Assembly: GCA_009918865.1 (NCBI GenBank)
Contig: RGCY01000008.1
Coordinates: 1 to 18,600, forward strand
Source: Actinomycetota bacterium
Lineage (GTDB): Bacteria > Actinomycetota > Actinomycetes > S36-B12 > UBA5976
Reading direction: 5' to 3'
Length of the DNA: 18,600 nucleotides
Positions 8,101-14,670 of the stretch are shown here, one piece after another. The translations under genes were made by a program, and so were the position numbers. A model generated the notes under the pieces. It saw only the letters and a list, made by a program, of their open reading frames with translations. It was not told where the DNA came from and searched no databases. Numbering within the stretch: the stretch's first letter is position 1; each line of letters starts with the position of its first letter.

Positions 8101-8785
8101 GAGTGCACAAGCCGCGTTATCTCCGCTGCGCTCATATGGATTGCCGGAAATGACACCACAAGAGCAGTTGCATGCAGAACTATCAGTTGTGTCAATGGAT
8201 GTTAGTTCTCACATTTTGTCTTTTCATGCTGCATTCCTTACTGCCATTAAAGCAACTCGCTCACATCATTTGCTGAAATGTCGTTCACAACAGGAAGTGC
8301 TCATCGCAGGTGTGAAAGTTGCAGTGCAAACTCCACCAGTGCGCTCCGGAAGGCGCGTGGTTTTTCTGACTGTGGATGACGGCGCAGGTCCAATTGACTT
8401 AACATTTTTCGAGGATGCTCAGCGTGCTTATGCCAGCACTGTGTTTGGCTCATGGTTGCTCTTGGCTAGAGGGCATGTGCGTCGCACTGGGGCTCGTGGA
8501 CTATCCATCCGGGCAACGGGATGCTGGGACTTGATGGAGGCAGAAAAGGTATGGCGGTCCGGGGGGGTGCAGGCAGTTCGCGAATTGATGATGCCGCCCA
8601 CGGTTCACACATCAGGTGCGGATGCAGATGAGGCAGCGGCTGCTCGTGCAGCAAGCCGTTCTTTGCGACCAGTGTTAGTGCATCCCAGCGGTTTCCGGCA
8701 GTCTCCTTATGCAGATGTGAAACCTGCCGGAACGCATGTGGTGTCTGGTCTACGGCATCACTTTGACGGTGGTTCAGGCGTTTAG
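5195..8785 (+). CDS. dnaE2: DnaE2-like (error-prone type) DNA polymerase III alpha subunit
   Basis: A C-family polymerase of 1196 residues, a little longer than usual DnaE2. The order is PHP domain (about 5-270), polymerase core (about 330-850), helix-hairpin-helix part (about 890-930) and OB fold (about 1025-1110). The catalytic aspartates are visible: PDIDID (D442, D444) and KLDVLG (D599). ARGSGAGSLV and the FQIES motif are also present. The PHP metal site is degenerate: HMH (9-11) remains, but the usual TDHD is VDRD (43-46), so PHP nuclease activity is unlikely. A usual beta-clamp motif is not clear; VATLFSD at the expected place lacks the Gln. An in-frame TGA at 5186 limits the start to ATG 5195, which has only a weak ribosome site. 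The LexA box upstream and dinB downstream support a damage-induced role; assignment as DnaE2 rather than a second DnaE1-type subunit is less sure than the family. Confidence 0.87.
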   Translation: MKPPSEFVHMHVASTFSMKFATAPAEQIPVMAAQHDHPAVGLVDRDNIAGAVRFLRACQRVGVDSVIGVNLAVTPTYAGVKQHTAPAMTPAKGGRAITESLPRVVVLARGERGWAALCRLVSLAHARGTDSGTPTHVSVEDVCQAAQDGSLCVVLGPASEPAHHLMRHRDDLAMQALQAWHRLPASSLFIEVVTHGTEPIATPTLGHPDYSTRANRRLLAFACAMGVTTIISNAVRYLQRTDAPIVDVLDGTRTLTVMQERDASTGQAFYASTAQMRARARLLCEGMPITAEMLLKQTVELARHCRITAEDLGLGVPRVPEIFGVDTHQELERRCWDRFHGYEATISTMKVGYGIDPPTAVSAQQRLRHELDIIKHLGFAGYFLTVACIVNLVKERGIRVSARGSGAGSLVNHILGISAVDPLQHGLLMERFLSPLRSGLPDIDIDVESARRLEVYDLIVDRFGRTRTACVSMVETYRVRQAIRDAGLALGLPPAEVAAFATAFPHIRARDIRAALRDLPELQDSSFRRLLSHPRWQMLVECVERLDGLPRHRAMHPCGVILSDATLLDRTAVEPSRQGYPMSQFDKDDVEEMGFLKLDVLGVRMQSAMAHAVTEIARTGEHIDLEAVPHDDTATFELIQSTRTLGCFQIESPGQRELVGKLSPASMSDLIIDISLFRPGPVKSDMVTPFLDSRHGDRMPDYIHPSLRPVLAETHGVVVFHEQVIRIVSVMTGCSLAYADEVRRGLGTVVGQESAREWFYRSALSRGYELTVIDRVWEVLRAFASFGFCKAHAAAFAIPTYQSAWLKRHYPAAFYAGILSHDPGMYPKRLILADARASGVPLFSVDINESDSFYRVEAAPSGVLGVRLPLSEVSGISEAEVHSTITNRPYRSVIDVLYRAGLSRPSLESLIEIGACDSVGKAKGVQAASESSGPPVTRRDMLLEVARHQPGRRTRRQSTGAVATLFSDASAQAALSPLRSYGLPEMTPQEQLHAELSVVSMDVSSHILSFHAAFLTAIKATRSHHLLKCRSQQEVLIAGVKVAVQTPPVRSGRRVVFLTVDDGAGPIDLTFFEDAQRAYASTVFGSWLLLARGHVRRTGARGLSIRATGCWDLMEAEKVWRSGGVQAVRELMMPPTVHTSGADADEAAAARAASRSLRPVLVHPSGFRQSPYADVKPAGTHVVSGLRHHFDGGSGV

Positions 8786-8796
8786 GGTGCGATGTG

Positions 8797-10008
8797 ATGA
8801 ATGAATATCGCGAGTGCCACATCTTGCACGCCGATATGGATGCCTTCTATGCGTCTGTTGCGGTGGCGGATGAACCTTCTCTGCGTGGGCTACCCGTCAT
8901 TGTTGGCCACACGGGTGGCAGGGGAGTTGTTCTCTCTGCCACGTATGAAGCGCGCGCACTCGGAGTTCGTTCGGCAATTCCGGTGGCTGCTGCCCAAAGA
9001 CTTGCGCCAACTGCGATTGTGGTGCCGCCGCAGCATGAAAGATATGCGGAAGTTTCTTCGCATGTCATGGCAATTTTCCGAGACTTCACCGCACTCGTGG
9101 AGCCGTTGAGTTTGGATGAGGCGTTTCTTGATGTCAGCGGCGCGTATCGACTTTTTGGTTCCCCAGTCAACATCGCGCGCGCGATTCGTACGCGTGTTGA
9201 ATCTGAACTAGGTATCACGTGTTCTGTTGGCATCTCAGTGTCGAAACTGGTGGCAAAACTGGCATCAGACTTGTGCAAACCCAACGGTTTGCTCGTCGTC
9301 CCCGCAGATGGAGTTATTGATCTCATGCACCCCCTGCCAGTGCGCAAACTTTGGGGAGTTGGTCCAACCACAGCGGACAGTTTGGACAAGCTAGGGATTC
9401 GAACCATCGGAGAACTTGCGCACACTCCGGTCGCCACGATTCAGCACATTCTGGGAGATAAGCACGGCGCAGCACTTATCGATTTGGCCTGGGGTCGAGA
9501 TGATCGAGCAGTAGTCGTGGATGAGCCAGAGAAGAGCATTGGTTCAGAAACCACGTTTGATACTGATCTGAGCGATCCTGAGGATGTTCAAGCACACATA
9601 CTCCGTCAAAGTAATTTAGTAGCGCGACGGCTGCGCACTGCTCAGATGTCTGCGCGCACCATCAGCATCAAAGTGAGATTTGAGGATTTCACGACGCTGA
9701 CACGTTCGCGAACTTTGTCGGAGCCAACAGATGTGTCTCATCGCATTTACGAAGTTGCGCATGCGCTATTTGAAGCGTTACGCCTACAGCGCGTTCGCAT
9801 TCGCCTCGTGGGTGTGAGAGCGACCGGACTTGTTGACGGTGGTCGAGCATCAGGTCTATTTCAAGATGCGGATGACCACTGGGCTGCAGTTGAACGTGCC
9901 GCTGATGTGGCCGCTGAGAGGTTTGGTGGTGCGCCAGTTGCTCCAGCGCGGCTACTGCGGCCCGAGTCTGGTGGCGCATCTGGTCTACCTCGGGATGGGC
10001 GAGACTGA
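8797..10008 (+). CDS. dinB: DNA polymerase IV (Y family, DinB)
   Basis: This 403-residue Y-family translesion polymerase has all the classic parts: HADMDAFYASV (D13, steric-gate position Y18), YEARALGVRSAIP, catalytic SLDEAFLD (D107, E108), CSVGISVSKLVAKLASDLCKPNGL, and the HhH LWGVGPTTADSLDKLGI. A full little-finger domain follows (about 245-345). The active site looks intact, so this is DinB and not a catalytically dead ImuB. At the C-terminus, where actinobacterial DinB often has QLxLF for clamp binding, the sequence is ASGLF (351-355), with the Gln missing. It starts 11 nt after dnaE2; AGGGTG at 8784-8789 favours ATG 8797, with GTG 8794 just upstream as the alternative. It is the last gene of the SOS cassette, with a 207-nt gap after it. 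Confidence 0.93.
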   Translation: MNEYRECHILHADMDAFYASVAVADEPSLRGLPVIVGHTGGRGVVLSATYEARALGVRSAIPVAAAQRLAPTAIVVPPQHERYAEVSSHVMAIFRDFTALVEPLSLDEAFLDVSGAYRLFGSPVNIARAIRTRVESELGITCSVGISVSKLVAKLASDLCKPNGLLVVPADGVIDLMHPLPVRKLWGVGPTTADSLDKLGIRTIGELAHTPVATIQHILGDKHGAALIDLAWGRDDRAVVVDEPEKSIGSETTFDTDLSDPEDVQAHILRQSNLVARRLRTAQMSARTISIKVRFEDFTTLTRSRTLSEPTDVSHRIYEVAHALFEALRLQRVRIRLVGVRATGLVDGGRASGLFQDADDHWAAVERAADVAAERFGGAPVAPARLLRPESGGASGLPRDGRD

Positions 10009-10111
10009 CCGTCCGTAGCCCGACTTGTAGACGGGGTGGCATCAGAACCTGACTGCGCTTATCCTTAGAGGGCACGCTCTGTCCTCCGCATTTCCCCTGC
10101 GCTGAGACGTT

Positions 10112-10124
10112 GCCAGAAACTGGC
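10112..10124. promoter_or_regulatory. Small hairpin after dinB
   Basis: GCCAG-AAA-CTGGC, a 5-bp stem with a 3-nt loop, about 100 nt after the dinB stop. No U-run follows, so it is a poor intrinsic terminator. No better terminator was found in 10009-10215. Confidence 0.3.
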
Positions 10125-10147
10125 TATCGCGGTTCACGGGAATTCCG

Positions 10148-10157
10148 GTGACGTCAC
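10148..10157. promoter_or_regulatory. Perfect 10-bp palindrome upstream of the DUF3040 gene
   Basis: GTGACGTCAC is self-complementary and lies about 58 nt before the DUF3040 start. It may be an operator for an unknown regulator. Confidence 0.3.
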
Positions 10158-10171
10158 AGGGCGCACCGGAG

Positions 10172-10187
10172 TCGCAAGGACTTGCGA
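10172..10187. promoter_or_regulatory. 7-bp inverted repeat upstream of the DUF3040 gene
   Basis: TCGCAAG-GA-CTTGCGA, with a 2-nt centre, ends 28 nt before the DUF3040 start. A 2-nt loop suits a DNA operator better than an RNA hairpin. It sits 14 nt after the GTGACGTCAC palindrome. Confidence 0.4.
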
Positions 10188-10215
10188 TAGAACGTGAAGG
10201 CGAGGAGGTGGCGAG

Positions 10216-10590
10216 ATGCCGTTGTCAGAGCATGAGCAGCGCTTGCTTGAGCAAATGGAGCGCGCGTTCTACGAAGAAGACCCACAATTCGCCTCAGCCA
10301 TGCAACGACCGCGAGTTCCGTTGGGACGACGAACAGCGCTGGCAATCGTTGCTGGCCTAGTTGGCCTCGGCACCATCGTTGCCGGACTCATGTCCCAGCT
10401 ACCGCTGGTCGGCGTCGCTGGCTTCGCCATGCTGCTGTTGGCTGGCTCTTTGGTGCTACGACCGCGCAACTCTGCAGCCCCAACGTCGGGCGATGTGGCC
10501 GCACCTGCTGCTCCTGCGCGCCCACCTAAGCGCTCACTTTCGCAGCGGATGGAAGACCGGTGGGACCAACGTCGCGGCGAGGACCGCTGA
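10216..10590 (+). CDS. DUF3040 family small membrane protein
   Basis: A 124-residue protein. The start MPLSEHEQRLLEQMERAFYEEDPQFAS is highly typical of DUF3040, seen across actinobacteria just upstream of mraZ. Two hydrophobic segments (about residues 37-56 and 58-77) form a membrane hairpin. The tail from about 85 is Pro/Ala then Arg/Asp/Glu-rich (RMEDRWDQRRGEDR). A strong GAGGAGG at 10202-10208 lies 7 nt before the ATG. The family function is unknown; the constant position next to the dcw cluster suggests a link with the cell envelope or division, which is inference. It is probably transcribed on its own, since 321 nt with a separate mraZ promoter follow. Confidence 0.88.
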   Translation: MPLSEHEQRLLEQMERAFYEEDPQFASAMQRPRVPLGRRTALAIVAGLVGLGTIVAGLMSQLPLVGVAGFAMLLLAGSLVLRPRNSAAPTSGDVAAPAAPARPPKRSLSQRMEDRWDQRRGEDR

Positions 10591-10628
10591 TTACTCGCCC
10601 CTGAGGTCGCTTCGACTCTCGCTGCTTC

Positions 10629-10755
10629 ACTCCTCACGGCTCTGGACTTTTGCCGCCGTCTGACCATATTCACCGCGCCGGCCCTGCCGCGCGTCTCTCC
10701 TGCCCATGTCTACCCAGGACGCCCGAATGGGCCAAGTTTCGACGCCGTGAGGAGT
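10629..10755. repeat. 12-bp inverted repeat with 103-nt spacing, DUF3040-mraZ gap
   Basis: ACTCCTCACGGC at 10629-10640 is the exact reverse complement of GCCGTGAGGAGT at 10744-10755. The right arm contains the first GGAG of the MraZ-type array. The stretch between the arms holds only a small GCCC-gaat-GGGC hairpin (10721-10732) and no gene I can support. Confidence 0.6.
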
Positions 10756-10804
10756 TTGAGGGAGAAATTTGGCGAATATTGGTGACAAGTGGAGGGTAAT
10801 GGAG
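10750..10804 (+). promoter_or_regulatory. MraZ operator: six GGNG elements at 10-bp steps
   Basis: GGNG occurs at 10751, 10761, 10771, 10781, 10791 and 10801 (GGAG, GGAG, GGCG, GGTG, GGAG, GGAG), exactly 10 bp apart. The last four are preceded by T, giving TGGNG. MraZ is known to bind a few direct TGGG-type repeats separated by 5 nt upstream of its own gene, and this array fits that layout. The last three elements lie on the promoter, which suits autorepression. Confidence 0.82.
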
Positions 10805-10810
10805 TAGTTT
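10782..10810 (+). promoter_or_regulatory. Predicted promoter of the mraZ/dcw operon
   Basis: -35 GTGACA at 10782-10787, a 17-nt spacer, and -10 TAGTTT at 10805-10810. Transcription would begin near 10817, giving a leader of about 95 nt. The GGNG elements at 10781, 10791 and 10801 overlap the -35 and the spacer. Confidence 0.6.
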
Positions 10811-10911
10811 CCCCTACGACCTGAGTCATCCAGGGCAGCCAGTGGGCTGATTGGTAGCGACTTGGGCGGATGCCGCGAGGCGACCACATGAGGCAGGGGA
10901 GGAGGAACGCG

Positions 10912-11340
10912 ATGTTTCTTGGCACGCATATGCCGCGCTTGGACGACAAAGGTCGCGTCATCCTTCCCATGAAGTTCCGTGAGCCCCTTGCCCCCGGACT
11001 AGTGCTCACAAAGGGTCAAGACCGATGTGTTGTGGTCTGGCCCGCCGATCGTTTCGCTGAATATGCAAACGATTTGCGTAATGCATCGCTCACCAGCGAG
11101 AAGGCACGAGGTTTCACTCGGGTGTTCTTCTCAAGTGCCTTTGACGACGTCCCGGATAAGCAAGGTCGGGTCACAGTGCCACCGAGTTTGCGCGAATACG
11201 CGGGGCTTGATCGCGAACTCGTTGTCGTCGGTGCAGATACGCGCATTGAAATCTGGGATGCCGCCGCATGGAACGACTACCTCACCACGCAGGAGCGCGC
11301 ATTCGCCGAAGTTGACGATGAGGTGATTCCACGAATGTAA
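10912..11340 (+). CDS. mraZ: Transcriptional regulator MraZ
   Basis: At 142 residues it has the usual family length. It has two MraZ/AbrB-like halves, each with the DxxxR motif: DDKGRVILP (D11-R15) and [10 protein letters not shown] (D82-R86). MraZ is a ring-forming DNA-binding protein that controls the dcw operon it heads. I chose ATG 10912 because AGGAGG at 10900-10905 sits 6 nt upstream and the protein then begins MFLGTH, the normal MraZ start; an upstream in-frame ATG at 10870 would add 14 unrelated residues. The DNA-binding array is directly upstream. Confidence 0.96.
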   Translation: MFLGTHMPRLDDKGRVILPMKFREPLAPGLVLTKGQDRCVVVWPADRFAEYANDLRNASLTSEKARGFTRVFFSSAFDDVPDKQGRVTVPPSLREYAGLDRELVVVGADTRIEIWDAAAWNDYLTTQERAFAEVDDEVIPRM

Positions 11341-11364
11341 ATGCATGTGGCGACACCGGTGCTT

Positions 11365-11429
11365 GTGGCGCGGTGTTCGGTCATCTGAGGCCCCTTCCCC
11401 GGTCGCAGCGGACGCGGACACCGCACCAC
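11365..11429 (+). promoter_or_regulatory. Long inverted repeat between mraZ and rsmH
   Basis: The 12 nt at 11365-11376 (GTGGCGCGGTGT) can pair with ACACCGCACCAC at 11418-11429 with one mismatch, around a 41-nt loop. It lies in the 180-nt gap between mraZ and rsmH. No U-run follows. It may tune read-through or mRNA processing; I see no separate gene here. Confidence 0.45.
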
Positions 11430-11520
11430 AACTCCCGGCGAGGCCGCTTAGCAAACACAACCAAGAAAGACAGCCACTTCCACGAAACCCACAAAGAACA
11501 GCAAAGGCAGGTGACTCAAC

Positions 11521-12489
11521 GTGGCTCACGACAATGCACAGCACGAGCCCAGTCACGTGCCGGTGCTGCTTGAGCGTTGCCTTGAGCTGCTTGCCCCTGC
11601 GATAGAGCGCGTGACCGCACCTGTGATGGTGGATGCGACCTTGGGTCTTGGTGGGCATTCATTCGCATTCTTACAACGGTTTCCTTCACTCACGGTCATC
11701 GGTTTAGACCACGATGCTGAAGCACTCGCTATTGCGCAACAGCGACTTTCCGAGTTTGGCGCACGAGCGCGACTTGTGCATGCTCGCAATGATGCGTACC
11801 AACAGGCGCTGCGTGATTGTGGAGTGCGCGGTGTCCACGCTGCGTTATTTGATTTAGGTGTGTCGAGCATGCAACTCGACCTTCCTGAGCGTGGTTTTGC
11901 TTACTCCCAAGATGCACCGCTTGATATGCGGATGGATGCACGTGCTGAATTGACTGCCGCAGTGATAGTGAACACCTGGGATGAGCGCGATATCGCGCGA
12001 GTTTTGCGCGATTACTCAGGGGAAAAATTTGCACGTCCGCTTGCGCGAGCGATGGTGCGTCGCCGAGAGGTCGCGCCGCTGCGCACAACAAGCGACTTGG
12101 TCGAACTCATTTACGACGTCATTCCTGCGCCTGCACGACGGACCGGCGGCCACCCAGCCAAGCGCACATTCCAAGCCTTGCGAGTTGCTGTTAATGATGA
12201 GTTGGGCGCGTTGCGCCGTGCGCTGCCACAAGCCCTCGAGGCAACAGTTGTGGGTGGACGTTTGGTCGTAATGGCCTACCAATCGGATGAAGACCGAATC
12301 GTCAAGGCTCAGTTCGCGCAGGCTTGTGCATCAAACGTTCCCGAAGGACTCGTGGTCACCGCTGACCAAGTCGGAGTGCGTTACCGACTCCTCACGCGTG
12401 GCAGCGAGAAGGCCCCTGCGCTTGAGATTGAACGCAACCCACGTGCTGCGAGTGTGCGGTTGCGCGCGATTGAGCGGGTGGCGGCATGA
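11521..12489 (+). CDS. rsmH: 16S rRNA (cytosine1402-N4)-methyltransferase RsmH
   Basis: This 322-residue SAM-dependent enzyme methylates C1402 of 16S rRNA in the ribosomal P site. Visible family motifs are [13 protein letters not shown], the SAM-binding [10 protein letters not shown] (38-47), [10 protein letters not shown] (111-120), DAPLDMRMD (131-139) and [19 protein letters not shown] (210-228). Near the C-terminus the usual SYHSLEDRxVK is [11 protein letters not shown] (252-262), so the His and Leu of that motif are changed. The start is GTG 11521 with a modest AGGCAGG about 8 nt upstream; HVPVLL at residues 12-17 puts it in the normal place. The last codon overlaps ftsL (ATGA). Its place after mraZ is standard. 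Confidence 0.96.
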   Translation: MAHDNAQHEPSHVPVLLERCLELLAPAIERVTAPVMVDATLGLGGHSFAFLQRFPSLTVIGLDHDAEALAIAQQRLSEFGARARLVHARNDAYQQALRDCGVRGVHAALFDLGVSSMQLDLPERGFAYSQDAPLDMRMDARAELTAAVIVNTWDERDIARVLRDYSGEKFARPLARAMVRRREVAPLRTTSDLVELIYDVIPAPARRTGGHPAKRTFQALRVAVNDELGALRRALPQALEATVVGGRLVVMAYQSDEDRIVKAQFAQACASNVPEGLVVTADQVGVRYRLLTRGSEKAPALEIERNPRAASVRLRAIERVAA

Positions 12490-12917
12490 GCACGATTCGA
12501 GAAGCTCTGGCGGCTCCATGGCCTGTGCGCTCACGCACGGCTGCTCAGGCTACTTCGGTTCGCATCTCGGCCCATCGAAGTAGTTTGCGCGGGTTCGCAC
12601 TCATCATGGGTGCGCTCATCGTTGCACTCAGTGGGCTCTTGATGGCTTTGAACATTGTGTTGGTGCACGGCGCGTTCGCAGTGCAGTCAATGCAGACTCA
12701 GAGCCAATCACTTGAGCGAGCACAACAAGCCCTCGGTGATGCAGTGGCCACCGGCGAATCACCAGCACAACTCGCACAACGAGCAGCGGCATTGGGTATG
12801 CGTCCCGCGGTAAAGCCAGTTTTCTTGCGGCTCACGAATAATGGTGACCCAATAGTTTCCAATCGCAAAGATTCCGCGGCGGTTGACAACGGCAGCACCG
12901 CAGCCATGCCACACTGA
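12486..12917 (+). CDS. ftsL: FtsL-like cell division protein
   Basis: A 143-residue bitopic membrane protein. A basic, Ser/Ala-rich cytoplasmic start (1-35) is followed by one membrane segment (about 37-61). Next comes a short Gln/Glu/Leu-rich coiled-coil stretch (about 66-90) and the [14 protein letters not shown]...FLRL segment typical of actinobacterial FtsL-like proteins between rsmH and ftsI. FtsL with DivIC/FtsB and FtsQ activates septal FtsW-FtsI. Sequence conservation in this family is low, so the call rests on topology and position. Its ATG overlaps the rsmH stop (ATGA), and ftsI begins 8 nt after its stop. Confidence 0.8.
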   Translation: MSTIREALAAPWPVRSRTAAQATSVRISAHRSSLRGFALIMGALIVALSGLLMALNIVLVHGAFAVQSMQTQSQSLERAQQALGDAVATGESPAQLAQRAAALGMRPAVKPVFLRLTNNGDPIVSNRKDSAAVDNGSTAAMPH

Positions 12918-12925
12918 GAACCGCT

Positions 12926-14659
12926 ATGCAACTTCCTGCCACGCCGACCATGCGCCCTGAGCTGACAGCCGGTCGACTTCGCTTCATCATGGTTGCAACC
13001 ACGCTGGTTGCATCGCTGCTGTTGGGTCGTTTGGTGGTGCTGCAGGTCATCAATGGTCCACGCCTTGCGGCCATGGCTGAAGACGAGCGGCGAACACTGC
13101 GCACCATCCCAGCGGTGCGTGGTGCGATTACAGATGTCAACGGCCACGCGTTGGCGGTTTCGGTCAAGGCGGTTGATGTTGTAGCCGATCAAAAGTTGAT
13201 TGTGAACCCTGAAGTGACTGCCCTCGCGCTGGCGCCAATTCTCGGGTTGCCTGCCGCCCAGTTACAGGTGACGCTCACCGGCGACCGCAGGTTTGTCTAT
13301 GTGAAGCGCACGGTCGATCCGATTGCTTGGCAGAAAATCCTTGCACTCAAGGTGAAAGGGGTGTTCGCGTATAAGTCAGCCAAGCGCGTTTACCCCGGGA
13401 AGACTCTTGCCTCAAACATCTTGGGATTTGTGGGTGTTGATGGCGTGGGTTTGGCAGGCATTGAGTTGATGGCACAGAAGCAACTTGCTGGCGTTGACGG
13501 GCTTGCAAAGTACGAACGGGACCCAGCGGGCCGAGCCATTCCGGACACCCAGTCTCAAACCGTGCAGCCGGTTCAGGGCAGCGACATCCGATTGACGATT
13601 GATCGCGATATTCAATGGACCGCAGAAACAGAGTTGGCTGCTGCGGTTGCGCAAGCAAAAGCAGATTATGGAACCGTTGTCGTGATGCGCCCGACTACTG
13701 GTGACATCCTTGCGCAAGCCACCGTCCCATCGATTGACAGCAATAATCCGCGGACTGCAGACATGACGTTGCGAGGTAATCGCGCGGTGAGTGATGTGTT
13801 TGAGCCTGGCTCCACGAGCAAAATGATGACCATGGCGGCAGTGCTGGACTCGGGCAAAGCCACTGCGCTCACGAAGTTCACAGTGCCTTACTCAATGAGA
13901 TTTGGGAACCGAACGCTGCACGATCACGATAAGCACGGGCCGCAGCGGCTCACACTTAATGGGATTCTGGCGAACTCAAGCAACATTGGCACTTATCTTG
14001 CCGCCCGCCTCATTGGCGAACGTGGCCTTTACGAAACTTTGAAGCGGTTTGGCATCGCAGAACGCACTGGTCTGGGATTTCCTGGCGAGAGCCGCGGCGC
14101 ATTGCCGGACCCAAGCACGTGGTCAATCACATCGTTCCCGACGATTGCCTACGGTCAGGGTCTATCAGTGAATGCAATTCAGGCGGCCTCTGCATACGCC
14201 ACAATTGCGAATGATGGCGTGCGCATGCGTCCGCGTCTCATCGCCGGAACCGTGAGCCCAAGTGGTGCCTTCACTGCAGCCGCCCCGAGTAAAGGGGTTC
14301 GCGTGGTTTCTGCAGGGACGGCTCGCACACTGCGCCAAATGCTTGAAAGTGTTGTCGACAAAGGGACCGGAACCAACGCCGCCGTGCCGGGGTACAGAGT
14401 TGCAGGCAAGACGGGCACCGCGAGTCGTTTTGACCCCACACTTGGTAAGTATTCCGGCTATGTCGCTTCTTTTGCTGGCATGATTCCGGCAGATAAGCCA
14501 GCACTTGTGATTGCAGTGTCGATTCACAATCCACGCGGTAAGCATTATGGCGGCGTGATTGCGGCCCCAGTGTTTGCCAAAATCGCGACGTTTGCGGTCC
14601 AAGAGCAGCGCATCGCGCCCAGTGGTACTCCCGCGGCGAACCTTGCGCTGACGTGGTGA
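12926..14659 (+). CDS. ftsI: Septal peptidoglycan transpeptidase FtsI (class B PBP)
   Basis: A 577-residue penicillin-binding protein with one N-terminal membrane anchor (about 18-40). The dimerisation domain begins with PAVRGAITDVNG, and the transpeptidase domain is complete: SxxK as STSK (S296, K299), SxN as SSN (351-353) and KTG at 495-497. It cross-links peptidoglycan at the septum together with FtsW. The protein ends at LALTW without PASTA repeats. Start ATG 12926 has only a weak ribosome site and lies 8 nt after ftsL, so it is probably coupled to it. It is also known as pbpB in actinobacteria. Confidence 0.95.
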   Translation: MQLPATPTMRPELTAGRLRFIMVATTLVASLLLGRLVVLQVINGPRLAAMAEDERRTLRTIPAVRGAITDVNGHALAVSVKAVDVVADQKLIVNPEVTALALAPILGLPAAQLQVTLTGDRRFVYVKRTVDPIAWQKILALKVKGVFAYKSAKRVYPGKTLASNILGFVGVDGVGLAGIELMAQKQLAGVDGLAKYERDPAGRAIPDTQSQTVQPVQGSDIRLTIDRDIQWTAETELAAAVAQAKADYGTVVVMRPTTGDILAQATVPSIDSNNPRTADMTLRGNRAVSDVFEPGSTSKMMTMAAVLDSGKATALTKFTVPYSMRFGNRTLHDHDKHGPQRLTLNGILANSSNIGTYLAARLIGERGLYETLKRFGIAERTGLGFPGESRGALPDPSTWSITSFPTIAYGQGLSVNAIQAASAYATIANDGVRMRPRLIAGTVSPSGAFTAAAPSKGVRVVSAGTARTLRQMLESVVDKGTGTNAAVPGYRVAGKTGTASRFDPTLGKYSGYVASFAGMIPADKPALVIAVSIHNPRGKHYGGVIAAPVFAKIATFAVQEQRIAPSGTPAANLALTW

Positions 14660-14670
14660 GAGGTACTCTC

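Noticed and set aside
8847..9437. Minus-strand open frame of 196 codons
   Set aside because: It lies wholly inside dinB, whose motifs are complete, and its translation resembles no known protein; it is a shadow of high-GC coding DNA.
8797..10008. Y-family protein as ImuB
   Set aside because: ImuB lacks the catalytic acidic residues; here D13, D107 and E108 are all present, so DinB is the right call.
10009..10111. Intrinsic terminator after dinB
   Set aside because: Only a weak CCGTC/GACGG pairing was found, with a large loop and no U-run.
10870..10911. Longer MraZ starting at 10870
   Set aside because: The ATG at 10912 has an ideal ribosome site and gives the standard MFLGTH start; the upstream 14 residues are not family-like.
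11131..11658. Minus-strand open frame over mraZ, the gap and rsmH
   Set aside because: It is antisense to two clear genes, and its Cys/His-rich translation looks like random high-GC sequence.
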